Positions 1 through 14,500 of a stretch of 64,000 bases of DNA are shown piece after piece. The DNA is from Nematostella vectensis (Eukaryota; Cnidaria; Anthozoa; Actiniaria; Edwardsiidae): assembly GCF_932526225.1 (NCBI RefSeq), contig NC_064035.1, positions 7,749,501 to 7,813,500 on the forward strand, given 5' to 3'. The notes beneath the pieces are model-generated. The model did not search any database, was not told where the DNA came from, and saw only the letters and a program-made list of their open reading frames with translations. Both the position numbers and the translations under genes were made by a program. Each line of letters opens with the position of its first letter. Position 1 is the first letter of the stretch.

Positions 1-2540
1 TGTGGGTTGGTAGGGCTACTGTATGTGTGGGTTGGTAGGGCTACTGTATGTGTGAGTTGGTAGGGCTACTGTATGTGTGGGTTGAAAGGGCTACTGTGTG
101 TGGGTTGGTAGGGCTACTGTATGGTGTGTGGGTTGGTAGGGCTACTGTATGTGTGGGTTGGTAGGGCTACTGTGTGTGTGGGTTGGTAGGGCTACTGTGT
201 GTGTGTGGGTTAGTAGGGCTACTGTATGTGTGAGTTGGTAGGGCTACTGTATGTGTGGGTTGGTAGGGCTACTGTATGTGTGGGTTGGTAGGGCTACTGT
301 ATGTGTGGGTTAGTAGGGCTACTGTGTGGTTGGTAGGGCTACTGTATGTGTGGGTTGGTAGGGCTACTGTATGTGTGGGTTGGTAGGGCTACTGTATGTG
401 TGGGTTGGTAGGGCTACTGTATGTGGGTTGGTAGGGCTACTGTATGTGTGGGTTGGTAGGGCTACTGTATGTGTGGGTTGGTAGGGCTACTGTATGTGTG
501 GGTTGGTAGGGCTACTGTATGTGTGGGTTAGTAGGGCTACTGTATGTGTGGGTTGGTGGGGCTACTGTATGTGTGGGTTGGTAGGGCTACTGTATGTGTG
601 GGTTGGTGGGGCTACTGTATGTGTGGGTTGGTGGGGCTACTGTATGTGTGGGTTGGTAGGGCTACTGTATGTGGGTTGGTAGGGCTACTGTATGTGTGGG
701 TTGGTAGGGCTACTGTATGTGTGGGTTGGTAGGGCTACTGTATGTGTGGGTTGGTAGGGCTACTGTATGTGTGGGTTAGTAGGGCTACTGTATGTGTGGG
801 TTGGTGGGGCTACTGTATGTGTGGGTTGGTAGGGCTACTGTATGTGTGGGTTGGTGGGGCTACTGTGTGTGTGTGGGTTGGTAGGGCTACTGTATGTGTG
901 GGTTGGTAGGGCTACTGTATGTGTGGGTTGGTAGGGCTACTGTATGTGTGGGTTGGTAGGGCTACTGTATGTGGGTTGGTAGGGCTACTGTATGTGTGGG
1001 TTGGTAGGGCTACTGTATGTGTGGGTTGGTAGGGCTACTGTATGTGGGTTGGTAGGGCTACTGTATGTGTGGGTTGGTAGGGCTACTGTATGTGTGGGTT
1101 GGTAGGGCTACTGTATGTGTGGGTTGGTAGGGCTACTGTATGTGTGGGTTGGTAGGGCTACTGCATGTGTGGGTTGGTAGGGCTACTGTATGTGTGGGTT
1201 GGTGGGGCTACCGTATGCGTGGGTTGGTAGGGCTACTGTATGTGTGGGTTGGTAGGGCTACTGTATGTGTGGGTTGGTGGGGCTACTGTATGTGTGGGTT
1301 GGTAGGGCTACTGTATGTGTGGGTTGGTGGGGCTACTGTGTGTGTGTGGGTTGGTAGGGCTACTGTATGTGTGGGTTGGTAGGGCTACTGTATGTGTGGG
1401 TTGGTAGGGCTACTGTATGTGTGGGTTGGTAGGGCTACTGTATGTGGGTTGGTAGGGCTACTGTATGTGTGGGTTGGTAGGGCTACTGTATGTGTGGGTT
1501 AGTAGGGCTACTGTATGTGTGGGTTGGTGGGGCTACTGTATGTGTGGGTTGGTAGGGCTACTGTATGTGTGGGTTGGTGGGGCTACTGTGTGTGTGTGGG
1601 TTGGTAGGGCTACTGTATGTGTGGGTTGGTAGGGCTACTGTATGTGTGGGTTGGTAGGGCTACTGTATGTGTGGGTTGGTAGGGCTACTGTATGTGTGGG
1701 TTGGTAGGGCTACTGTATGTGTGGGTTGGTAGGGCTACTGTATGTGTGGGTTGGTAGGGCTACTGTATGTGTGGGTTGGTAGGGCTACTGTATGTGTGGG
1801 TTGGTGGGGCTACTGTGTGTGTGTGGGTTGGTAGGGCTACTGTATGTGTGGGTTGGTGGGGCTACTGTATGTGTGGGTTGGTAGGGCTACTGTATGTGTG
1901 GGTTGGTAGGGCTACTGTATGTGTGGGTTGGTAGGGCTACTGTATGTGTGGGTTGGTGGGGCTACTGTATGTGTGGGTTGGTAGGGCTACTGTATGTGTG
2001 GGTTGGTAGGGCTACTGTATGTGTGGGTTAGTAGGGCTACTGTATGTGTGGGTTGGTGGGGCTACTGTATGTGTGGGTTGGTAGGGCTACTGTATGTGTG
2101 GGTTGGTGGGGCTACTGTGTGTGTGTGGGTTGGTAGGGCTACTGTATGTGTGGGTTGGTAGGGCTACTGTATGTGTGGGTTGGTAGGGCTACTGTATGTG
2201 TGGGTTGGTAGGGCTACTGTATGTGTGAGTTGGTAGGGCTACTGTATGTGTGGGTTGGTAGGGCTACTGTATGTGTGGGTTGGTAGGGCTACTGTATGTG
2301 TGGGTTAGTAGGGCTACTGTATGTGTGGGTTGATAGGGCTACTGTATGTGGGTTGGTAGGGCTACTGTATGTGTGGGTTGGTAGGGCTACTGTATGTGTG
2401 GGTTGGTAGGGCTACTGTGTGTGGGTTGGTAGGGCTACTGTATGGTGTGTGGGTTGGTGGGGCTACTGTGTGTGTGGGTTGGTGGGGCTACTGTATGTGT
2501 GGGTTGGTAGGGCTACTGTGTGTGTGGGTTGGTAGGGCTA
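1..2540 (+). repeat. 25-bp minisatellite array (about 100 units), VPS50 intron
   Basis: The array is a run of a 25-bp unit, approximately GGTTGGTAGGGCTACTGTAT plus GTGTG. Unit variants include TTAGTAGGG, TTGGTGGGG and an expanded TGTGTGTG linker. It starts at the window edge, so its true length is unknown. It ends 24 bp before the donor site of VPS50 exon 14, so it lies in a VPS50 intron. The plus strand is G-rich with regularly spaced GGG runs. Short open frames across it (Cys-Gly-Leu-Val-Gly-Leu-type repeats) are a by-product of the unit and not genes. Confidence 0.97.
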
Positions 2541-2563
2541 AGAGTGTTTGTGTATCCCATCAC

Positions 2564-5500
2564 CTTGCAAAGCCCACTGTAGTGGACATGCTGTTGACCA
2601 TCATCCGTGATGCAGTCAGATGCATCCCCCTGCCAACACAACACCAAATGCATAATCTTTTTCTCTTAATTATTTTTATTTATAATATCTACTGCTACCA
2701 TCAGCAGCATACAATCAAGAATGAATATATAATTTATAACTTGCTATACGAAATGAACTGTACCTCCAAATGATTGTTGATTACTGCAAATGAGACTTGA
2801 TTGATATGATTCATAAAATGGATTATCATCTGGTCCATTGCAATCTAGATACACAATAGCAAGCATTGTTAGAAAACATACTATGTACCATATTTTACAG
2901 GACAGAGACAAGAAAGACCTTTTACCTACCCAAGTTCAACCCAAATTGGTAGTCTTTTTAGACCTTAATACAGCAAAGTAGAAACGCTCATACCTGGGTC
3001 TTGCCAAGGTATCTGAAAGCCGTCTGAAGTCTCTCGTAATGTGCAGCGTCAAAGTCACAACATGTCCTAGTCAGAGCTACACTCAATTGTTTCTAAACAT
3101 GACAAAAAAGGATAACATGGAGTTCCTGGTATGATAGCCTAGTGATAAGGGCTTCCTCAAGGTCAGCTTGTTTGGGCTTTTTGAGGCAGTAACGGATCAA
3201 GGGGGACGACTTAGGTGGTTTAAACCCCCCTCTTGGCCTGCCAAGGAAAGTTCCATCTCTTTTGCTGCATTATATTTTCAACAAAGTGCTCAGAGAATGA
3301 AGGAGCTTGGGACCCAGGTAGGGCAGCAAACAATAAAGTGTTTTCTTCATTTGTGAACATTATATCACTAACAACTGCCATCTAAGATAGGAATTTGTGT
3401 CTGTGTGAGACAGAGAGCCAAATGTTGAATCAAACCCCGAAAAAAAATAATCCGCCTCTGTGAGATGTACTAAAAGCCAACTCCAGAACTTAGGAACAGT
3501 GGATCGCAAAAGAACCATAAAGGAGACTGGACAGTGATAAGGTCTTTAGTGACAGTGCTTACACACTCATTCATGAATGTAAGTTCATTAAGTAGGTGTT
3601 GCATAATACGTCAAGCAATAGTGGCTTTTTCTCAGTCATGCATAAACTTCCCTCAATGTTTACCTCAATATCGATTAGTGTTTCTTGGAGGTTTGAGCTC
3701 AGTTCACTAAAAATAGACATTCATCATTAGGTAAAAATTAAAGGCTTTATTAAAAAAAAGGTGTTCAGTAGTTTTTCACCTTATACACAAGTAATGCTTG
3801 TAGGATCGAGCTGCTTTTTCACACTCAAGGCACAGATTGATAGCTCCAGGGTAATCTTCCTCCTGTGCCACAAAGGTCATACAATATAAGTACAACAAAC
3901 CTGATATTCTATGCTCAGGGACATACAATATTAGTACAACAAACCAGATATTCTATGCGACATAAAATATAAGTACAACAAACCAGATATTCTATGCCAA
4001 GGGACATACAATATAAGTACAACAAACCAGATATTCTATGCCCATGGACATACAATATAAGTACAACAAACCAGATGTTCTATGCCAAGGGACATACAAT
4101 ATAAGTACAACAAACCAGATATTCTATGCCCAGGGACATACAATATAAGTACAACAAACCAGATATTCTATGCTCAGGGACATACAATATAAGTACAACA
4201 AACCAGATATTCTATGCCAAGGGACATACAACATAAGTACAACAAACCAGATATTCTATGCTCAGGGACATACAATATAAGTACAACAAACCAGATATTC
4301 TATGCCAAGGGACATACAATATAAGTACAACAAACCAGATATTCTATGCCCAGGAACATACAATATAAGTACAACAAACCAGATATTCTATGCCAAGGGA
4401 CATACAATATAATTACAACAAACCAGATATTTTATGCCCAGGGACATACAATATAAGTACAACAAACCAGATATTCTATGCCAAGGGACATACGATATAA
4501 GTACAACAAACCAGATATTCTATGCGTCATAAAATATAAGTACAACAAACAAGATATTCTATGCCAAGGGACATACAATATAAGTACAACAAACCAGATA
4601 TTCTATGCCCATGGACATACAATATAAGTACAACAAACCAGATATTCTATGCCCAGGAACATACAATAAAAGTACAACAAAACAGATATTCTATGCTCAG
4701 GGACATACAATATAAGTACAACAAACCAGATATTCTATGCCAGAGACATACAATATAAGTACAACAAACCAGATATTCTATGCTCAGGGACATACAACAT
4801 AAGTACAACAAACCAGATATTCTATGCTCAGGGACATACAATATAAGTACAACAAACCAGATATTCTATGCCAAGGGACATACAATATAAGTACAACAAA
4901 CCAGATATTCTATGCCCAGGAACATACAATATAAGTACAACAAACCAGATATTCTATGCCAAGGGACATACAATATAATTACAACAAACCAGATATTTTA
5001 TGCCCAGGGACATACAATATAAGTACAACAAACCAGATATTCTATGCCAAGGGACATACAATATAAGTACAACAAACCAGATATTCTATGCGTCATAAAA
5101 TATAAGTACAACAAGCCAGATATTCTATGCCAAGGGACATACAATATAAGTACAACAAACCAGATATTCTATGCCCATGGACATACAATATAAGTACAAC
5201 AAACCATATATTCTATGCCCAGGAACATACAATAAAAGTACAACAAAACAGATATTCTATGCTCAGGGACATACAATATAAGTACAACAAACCAGATATT
5301 CTATGCCAGAGACATACAATATAAGTACAACAAACCAGATATTCTATGCCAAGGGACATACAATATAAGTACAACAAACCAGATATTCTATGCTCAGGGA
5401 CATACAATATAAGTACAACAAACCAGATATTCTATGCCAAGGGACATACAACATAAGTACAACAAACCAGATATTCTATGCTCAGGGGCATACAATATAA

Positions 5501-8500
5501 GTACAACAAACCAGATATTCTATGCCAAGGGACATACAATATAAGTACAACAAACCAGATATTCTATGCCCAGGAACATACAATATAAGTACAACAAACC
5601 AGATATTCTATGCCAAGGGACATACAATATAATTACAACAAACCAGATATTTTATGCCCAGGGACATACAATATAAGTACAACAAACCAGATATTCTATG
5701 CCAAGGGACATACAATATAAGTACAACAAACCAGATATTCTATGCGTCATAAAATATAAGTACAACAAACCAGATATTCTATGCCAAGGGACATACAATA
5801 TAAGTACAACAAACCAGATATTCTATGCCCATGGACATACAATATAAGTACAACAAACCAGATATTCTATGCCCAGGAACATACAATAAAAGTACAACAA
5901 AACAGATATTCTATGCTCAGGGACATACAATATAAGTACAACAAACCAGATATTCTATGCCAGAGACATACAATATAAGTACAACAAACCAGATATTCTA
6001 TGCTCAGGGACATACAATATAAGTACAACAAACCAGATATTCTATGCTCAGGGACATACAATATAAGTACAACAAACCAGATATTCTATGCCAAGGGACA
6101 TACAATATAAGTACAACAAACCAGATATTCTATGCCCAGGAACATACAATATAAGTACAACAAACCAGATATTCTATGCCAAGGGACAAACAATATAATT
6201 ACAACAAACCAGATATTTTATGCCCAGGGACATACAATATAAGTACAACAAACCAGATATTCTATGCCAAGGGACATACAATATAAGTACAACAAACCAG
6301 ATATTCTATGCGTCATAAAATATAAGTACAACAAACCAGATATTCTATGCCAAGGGACATACAATATAAGTACAACAAACCAGATATTCTATGCCCATGG
6401 ACATACAATATAAGTACAACAAACCAGATATTCTATGCCCAGGAACATACAATAAAAGTACAACAAAACAGATATTCTATGCTCAGGGACATACAATATA
6501 AGTACAACAAACCAGATATTCTATGCCAGAGACATACAATATAAGTACAACAAACCAGATATTCTATGCCAGGGACATACAATATAAGTACAACAAACCA
6601 GATATTCTATGCCAAGGGACATACAATATAAGTACAACAAACCAGATATTCTATGCCAAGGGACATACAATATAAGTACAACAAACCAGATATTCTATGC
6701 TCAGGGACATACAATATACAGTACCGCTCACGAACATAGGGACACTGTTCGCGAAACTTTCGCGAACAGCGTTCGCGAAATTCGCGACCGACGTTCGCGA
6801 AATTCGCGAACATATAGACTGTTCGCGAACACGCTGTTCGCGAACAGATGCAAAATAAACGGTTTGACGGACGGTAACGTCTGATCCAGGGCAAAATAAC
6901 AGCTGGAACAGCGAGAAGCCATTTATTTGACAAAGACTTGTATTAGACAGAATATAAGTTTGGGGAATGAATGCTGATCGCTTGATATTCCTTGAAGATT
7001 TTCGAATGTGTGTTAACTGCTAGCCAATACTTTTAAACAGCGGGAAGCCATTTATTTCACAAAGCAAAGACTTGTACTAAACACGGGAGAATTAGTTTGA
7101 GGAGGGAATGCCGATCGCTTGATATTCTTCGAAGATTGTCGAATGTGTGTTAACTGCTAGCGAATACTTAGAAAAGCGGGAAGCCATTTATTTGACAAAG
7201 CAAAGACTTGTACTAAACACGGGAGAATTAGTTTGAGGAGGGAATGCCGATCGCTTGATTTTCTTCGAAGATTTTCGAAATGTGTCAGAAAACTGCTAGC
7301 GTAGGCTTAATAACAGCGGGAAGCCATTATTTGACAAAGACATGCAATAAACACAGGATAATAAGTTTGAGGAAGGAACGCCGATCGATCGCTTGATATT
7401 ATTCGAAGATTTTCGAAATGTGTGAAAACTGCTAGCGAAGACTTAATAACAGCGGGAAGCCATTTATTTGACAAAGACATGTAATAAACACATGAGAATT
7501 AGTTTGAGGAGGGAATGCCGATCCCTTGATATTCTTCGAAGATTGTCGAATGTCTGTTAACTGCTAGCGAATACTTTGAAAAGCGGGAAGCCATTTATTT
7601 GACAAAGCAAAGACTTGTACTTGATATTATTCGAAGATTTTCTAAATGTGTGAAAACTGCTAGCGAAGACTTAATAACAGCGGGAAGCCATTTATTTGAC
7701 AAAGACATGTAATAAACACTGGAGAATTAGTTTGAGGAGGGAATGCCGATCGCTTGATTTTTTTCGAAGATTTTCGAAATGTGTGAAAACTGCTAGCGTA
7801 GACTTAATAACAGCGGGAAGCCATTATTTGACAAAGACATGCAATAAACACAGGATAATTAGTTTGAGGAAGGAACGCCGATCGATCGCTTGATATTATT
7901 CGAAGATTTTCGAAATGTGTGAAAACTGCTAGCGAAGACTTAATAACAGCGGGAAGCCATTTATTTGACAAAGACATGTAATAAACACATGAGAATTAGT
8001 TTGAGAAAGGAATGCCGATCGGCATTCCTTCTCCCGTGTTTATTACAAATATTTGTCAAATAGAATTTCAAAATTCTTCGCTAGCAGTTTTCACACATTC
8101 GAAAATCTTCGAAGGAGATCAAGCGATCGGCATTCCTTCTCCCGTGTTTAGTACAAGTCTTTGCTTTGTCAAATAAATGGATTCCCGCGGTTCAAAGTTC
8201 TTCGCTAGCAGTTTTCGCACATTCGAAAATCATCGAAGAATATCAAGCGATCGGCATTACTTCCCCAAACAAATTCTCCCGTGTCTAATACAAGTTTTTG
8301 TCAAATAAATGGCTTCTCAGTGTTCAAAAGGATTGGCTAGCAGTTTTCACACAATCGAAAATCTTCGAATAATATCAAGCGATCGGCATTCCCTCCTCAA
8401 ACTAAAGAGATGGCTTTCCGATGTTCAAAATTCTTCGCTAGCAGTTTTCACACATTCGAAAATCTTCGAAGGATATCAAGCGATCGGCATTCCTTCTCCC

Positions 8501-11500
8501 GTGTTTATTACGAGTATTTGTCAAATAGAATTTCAAAATTCTTCGCTAGCAGTTTTCACACATTCGAAAATCTTCGGCATTCATATTCCCGTGTTTATTA
8601 CAAGTATTTGTCAAATAGAATTTCAAAATTCTTCGCTAGCAGTTTCACACATTCGAAAATCTTCGAAGGATATCAAGCGATCGGCATTCCTTCTCCCGTG
8701 TTTATTACGAGTATTTGTCAAATAGAATTTCAAAATTCTTCGCTAGCAGTTTTCACACATTCGAAAATCTTCGAAGGATATCAAGCGATCGGCATTCCTT
8801 CCCCAAATTAATTATCCCGTGTGTAATACAAGTATTTGTTAAATAAATGGCTTCCCGCTGTTCAAAAGTATTCGCTAGCAGTTGTCACATTCGACAATCT
8901 TCAAAGCATATCAAGCGATCGACATTCCTTCCCTCTTCGAGGCAATCTTTTGAGAATAAACTAACTAACTTTTTTGCCTGTGTCTGCCCTCGTAAATCCA
9001 CGATCGAATCCTCCGCATGCTTTGGCTTTCATCCGCCATCTTTATCGTCTTTATTTCTCAAACTTGAAAGTGTCTTGTCTTGATCGTCTACAAATAATTG
9101 AACTGAAGGTATATCAGACTATAACTGAATTTGTTGTTTCTGATTTTAACGATAACCATAGCTCTCAGCTGACTTTTACACGAACAATTTATTTGAATCG
9201 CTTGCAGAACTCCTGTATGTATTTTAAGTGAGTATCAGTACTGTAAGTCTTCGGTTACGAGGTACGAGTTCCCGTTTGTCAAACGGTTTGTCCCGGTCTG
9301 TTCGCGAACACCAGCTGTTCGCGAACAATTTCGCGAACATATGTCCACATGTTCGAGAGCGGTACTGTAAGTACAACAAACCAGATATCCTATGCCAAGG
9401 GACATACAATATAAGTACAACAAACCAGATATTCTATGCCAAGGGACATACAATATAAGTACAACAAACCAGATATTCTATGCTCAGGGACATACAATAT
9501 AAGTACAACAAACCAGATATTCTATGCACATGGACATACAATATAAGTACAACAAAACAGATATTCTATGCTCAGGGACATACAATATAAGTACAACAAA
9601 CCAGATATTCTATGCCAGGGACATACAATATAAGTACAACAAACCAGATATTCTATGCCAGGGACATACAATATAAGTACAACAAACCAGATATTCTATG
9701 CCAAGGGACATACAATATAAGTACAACAAACCAGATATTCTATGCCAAGGGACATACAAATCAAGCAATGTACAACAAATCAGATATACAAAACCCATGT
9801 CTAAACACTATGACATTCAAGCTGCAGACTTTGAAGAGCCCTTGTCAGACTTTGTAATTGTTTTTCATTAAATATTGGAAACAAAATATTAATTTGTGTG
9901 AAATACCCATCAAAAAACAAAAGTAATTTATTTATGAAAAATTTCAATCGAAAATATGACATTGGCTTCTCCAAATCAGCCAATGGAAATGGATGGTTTC
10001 TCACACTTGGTTCTTGGGTAGGGTGACAAAATGACAGCTGACTAGGGTGATTTGGATACTCAAAAAAGGATACACACAAAAACAATGCAGTTAATGGCTT
10101 ATTCAACACTAACCTCTAACATCTCTTTTAGTCGGATATCTGTTCTTTGCTAAATGAGAAACGCATAGTAAGTATGATTCACAATTAGTGCAGGGGCTGG
10201 TTTAAAGACTGCCATTTTTCACAATGGCCCCACAATAATAATGATAAGTTTTACTTGTGTTGTACCGTTTTTCTTCTTGACATTATTCTTCCCTTGTGGA
10301 AGCACAAAAAGCTGAAATACTCACAAGAGTTTTAATTGTTTTTAATGAATCCATCAGGTTCAGAAGATGCTGCTTCTTGCGGTGTTTAGCTAAGATTCCC
10401 AACCCTCCAACAGACACTCCACATCTCGCTCTGTCCAGTTGCCTTTAAGACACGACAGAAAACCACAAAAATAAAAAAATTAGCACCAGGAAACGGCCAT
10501 GCACAATTGACATAATTACCATTTGATCAATAAGCTGAGATAATAAGAGAAAAACTATAAAAGACATACTCAATAGCTTTAATGAAAAATAGGCCCGTTC
10601 ATGTATGTATCTGCTGCAATGGCTATCATAAAAATAGCCTGCAAAGACGTGTAGGTATCTGATGCAATAGGCATAATTATAAATAGGCTGCAAAGACGTT
10701 TATGTATCTGGTGCAATAGCTATAATAATAAAAAGGCCTGCAAAGGTATGCATGTAGCTGGTGCAACACCTTTCATGAAAAATAGGCTCGAAAATATGTT
10801 CATGTATCTGGTGCATTAGCTATAATGAAAAATAGGCCCATAAAGTTGTGTGTGTAACTGGTGCAAAAGCTTTCATAAAAATAGGCCCGAAAATATGTTC
10901 ATGTATCTGGTGCATTAGCTATAATGAAAAATAGGCCCATAAAGGTGTGTGTGTAACTGGTGCAAAAGCTTTTATAAAAATAGGCCCGAAAATATGTTCA
11001 TGTATCTGGTGCATTAGCTATAATGAAAAATAGGCCCATAAAGGTGTGTGTGTAACTGGTGCAAAAGCTTTCATAAAAATAGGCCAGTAAAGTGGGCATG
11101 TATATGGTGCAATGGCTATCATGAAAAATAGGCCTGCAAAGGTGTGTATGAATCTAATGTAACAGATATAATTAAAAATAAGCCCGCAATGGTGTGCATG
11201 TAACTGGTGCAATAGCTATCATGAAAAAGGTTTTATTTCATTTCAAGAATGGCAAGGTTGGACTCTGAATGAGGCCTGAGCTTGTTTTTTTTTCTGGCTC
11301 TCTGCAATTTGAACATAAACTGCTTGTCTTGTCAGAAATAAATAATAAATTACAGTGCTAACCTTCTGCCTCTGTCACATATGGTGGAAGCATTCTGAAG
11401 AGCTTCTTGTAGCTCCATGACTCGTTGTAATTCCTGCGAAATTTATACAGAATAAGAATGCCACATTTTTAATAATACGATTCAAATAATATCTAGAAAA

Positions 11501-14500
11501 AAAGTAGTTACCTGTACATAGGCACTGTGATTTTCCAAGACTTTTGTATATAATTTCTTAGAAACCTAGAAAATTGAAGTATAAGAATTATGTAGCTGCT
11601 TCATGACTCACATCAGAAACAGTATTAAATAGGCGACTATTAGGTCACATGATTTCTTAGTGAAAGTCAACAATTAGTCTGAAGATTGGGTATTTTTACC
11701 CTTTTGCTACTATGCTTAGTCTGCTTAGCAGCCGCTCTTTATGCCATTCACGCCTTCCCCACAAGGGGCTGCTACAAACCACATTCCTTTCACATTATTG
11801 ACCAATCAGAATCCTGTTCCAGGATCCTGAAACAGTTCTCTATGCTAATTTTCTTAGTGTGAGTAAGTGGTACTGAGGATATCCAGAAAGTGTTGCATCT
11901 AAATTCAAGATTTCTTCTTTGAACAATCATCAGAAGTGGGCTTTCAAAGCAATTGATGTTTACAAGAAATATTGTTTTGTTAATTTGCCTACAGGGTTTG
12001 AACAATCCTTCATTTCCCAAGCTTTATCATACCAAGTGTGTTTGATTAGTTTTATTCGATTTGTTTTATTTGATTGAGAGCAGGACTCATTGTTACCATT
12101 GTTGTGATCTCTAAGATCAGGCAAATTTCCCTGAAAGCCTCGACATCAAAGCCAGTTATTTGGCCTCGTGTTCGAAAGAGGAAAACAGAGTAATACAGAG
12201 TCGTGAGTCTCCAATGGTTTACGGAGGTGGGTTGTAAAAGGTGAAACGGTAAATGCCATCAAGAGTGATTTGATCGCATGTAATATAAGCACATTACTAG
12301 TAATAAACCTTTCCTTAGTTGCTTTTAGTGCGTTCACGTTTTTAGAACAATTTGCGAATCTGTTAGGAGCTTGTAGCATTCAACACAGCAAATGTATAAG
12401 CGAATGTCTTACATAAACTTTAATTGCTGAAAGGAAGTCAATCGGCAACATCCCTCAAAATCTATTGAATGTTGCACCCTGTTATCTGGTTCCTCATGTT
12501 TCTGAAATAAACAGTTCTTGTGATCTATGTTTTCTCAAGGTTCTCATATCATGATTGTTTCATGATTTCTGAAATATTTGAAATAGACATATGTACGGAG
12601 TTATTTCAAAGCTGTGCTCTAAAAGACTAGGGCTGGTTTCTGGCAAACTCTGACATATTGACCTCACACTCATCTAATTCTGGCATCTAATTGGTCTATG
12701 TTAAGCAACATCTACACTCTGGATGGCTTATGGCAACTGAAAGGAATGTGGTTACAGCAGCTGCTTGTGGGGAAGGCGTTCGTGACACTAAGAGTGACTG
12801 CTAAACAGACCCACTGAAATGATCTCACATGCCCATGTATGAATCTTATAAATTTGTGGGAACATACATAGAGGGAAATGACTGCTATCAATCTTATTTT
12901 GAAGGAGACTATTCATCATGTTTACAATATAAGACTATATGTAATATCAAGAATTTTTGGTCCGTGAAGTATTTATACGATATGTTATCCAGCCTGACCC
13001 TTGCTGTAATATAGTTTCAAACATTATCATTTGTTCATCACTTCTTGGTTCATTCATTTGTTCGTCTATTCATTCGTCTGTTTTTTCATTTGTTTGTTTA
13101 TTATGATACTTCATACCAGCTTTTGAACATGTTAGATATTTTTTCTGAAAGTAGCCCCCTCCACCCAGCCCTGATAGATAAGTACCATTACCTATTAATA
13201 TGGTTAGGTACAAGTAGGAGGACATTGTAGACTCACCGACTGAAGCTGTTGCCTTAAAGTATTCCTGTATTCATCAAGATCTTCTAATACCAATGGCTTT
13301 TCAGTGAGTTTCTGATAAGGAATAATAAATTCAAGGGTTCACAACAGGTTTTCCATTAATCAGCACAATAAAGAATGACTACCATACCTGTAGCTCATGA
13401 TCACTTGCGTCAAAGGTAGAGTCTGAGAAGTAAACTTCTGCTATTGTTTCTAAGACCTAACAACAATTTCAAAGATGAAAGTCTATAACATTTAACATTT
13501 CTATCATGAGAGTAAGTAACAATTTACAAGAGAAGAGTCTATAACATTACACATTTATATGGAGTAGGTAACAATTTACGAGATAAGAGTCTATAACATT
13601 TCACATTTCTATCAGATTAAGTAACAATTTACAAGATAAGAGTCTATATGTAGGCACATGACTTTTTTCACCACGAGTAAGTGACAATTTACAAGATAGG
13701 AATGACTTGACATGGGGTTTCTTTTGCACAAAGATGTTTTTCTTTGTGCAAAAGAAAGCCCATGCCAAATCAACCATTACTGTATACACCTTAATGAGGA
13801 CAAGTCATTAAATGATCTTGTAAAAATGTAAAACATTTCAAATATCAGAGAAAATTTAGATATGTGTGACCCACCCCATATCCAATTTTTTTTGGGGAAT
13901 GACCATTCATAAATAGACAGAACTCAAAACCATATTATGCTGTATGTGCAGCTTTGGATCAGCACAATATTAAAAAAAATGTCTGGGTCATAATTTTTCT
14001 TTCCAATATTCTTTTCTTTACAAGTTGGCACTTGATCCCCTCTCCTCTTTCAAACTCTTCCCCGATTTTTGGATTCTTTTTAACTTTACAAGATTCCTTA
14101 GTGCAGTGTCTAAATTAATTTGGAACCCAATGTTTATGTGTCAATATATTATGTAAAGTGAGGTAGGGGTGACCGAATTTTCAAGGTAGTTATAAAAAAA
14201 ACTTCTAACCCCTCGGTGAGTTTCATGTGTTTTTATCAAGAATTTCTCACAAAACCCAAAAACCACTAGCTGTGAGCTTGGACTTCCTGTGGTACAAATA
14301 GACAATTAGATTCTGCAGAGCAGAAGCGTGACTTGTGATTTGGTCTAAATGAATCATCAGGAAAAGTACCTCGTCATTGGTCCGTGGATCATCTTGAAAT
14401 TCTCTGCTGTCATCCTAATGAGAGAACGTGATCAGAAAACACTATAAATACTTGCATATATTTGAAACAAAAGCAAACTTTTATCAAAGATAAACCTATT

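Noticed and set aside
1-2629. 25-bp array as a fifth splice-site-derived minisatellite (GCCCACTGTAGTGG in exon 14 against GGCTACTGTATGTGTGG)
   Set aside because: Similarity is short and gapped and the donor itself is not repeated; too weak to count.
494-2773. Cys-Gly-Leu-Val repeat proteins
   Set aside because: Translation of the 25-bp minisatellite, repeated in shifted frames.
3864-6716. CRISPR-like regular repeats
   Set aside because: Units are contiguous with no unique spacers and the context is a metazoan intron; it is a minisatellite.
6607-6933. Minus-strand ORF of 108 codons spanning the satellite and transposon end
   Set aside because: It crosses the insertion border and encodes only satellite and TTCGCGAA-repeat residues.
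7696-9231. Several 65-138 codon ORFs inside the palindromic element
   Set aside because: They repeat the internal module and show no transposase or other domain.
9801-9857. Possible VPS50 exon on the minus strand ([10 protein letters not shown] resembles the family AIQLCLECQ block)
   Set aside because: It joins out of phase and hits a stop; the exon at 3780-3862 ([18 protein letters not shown]) fits in phase and in sequence.
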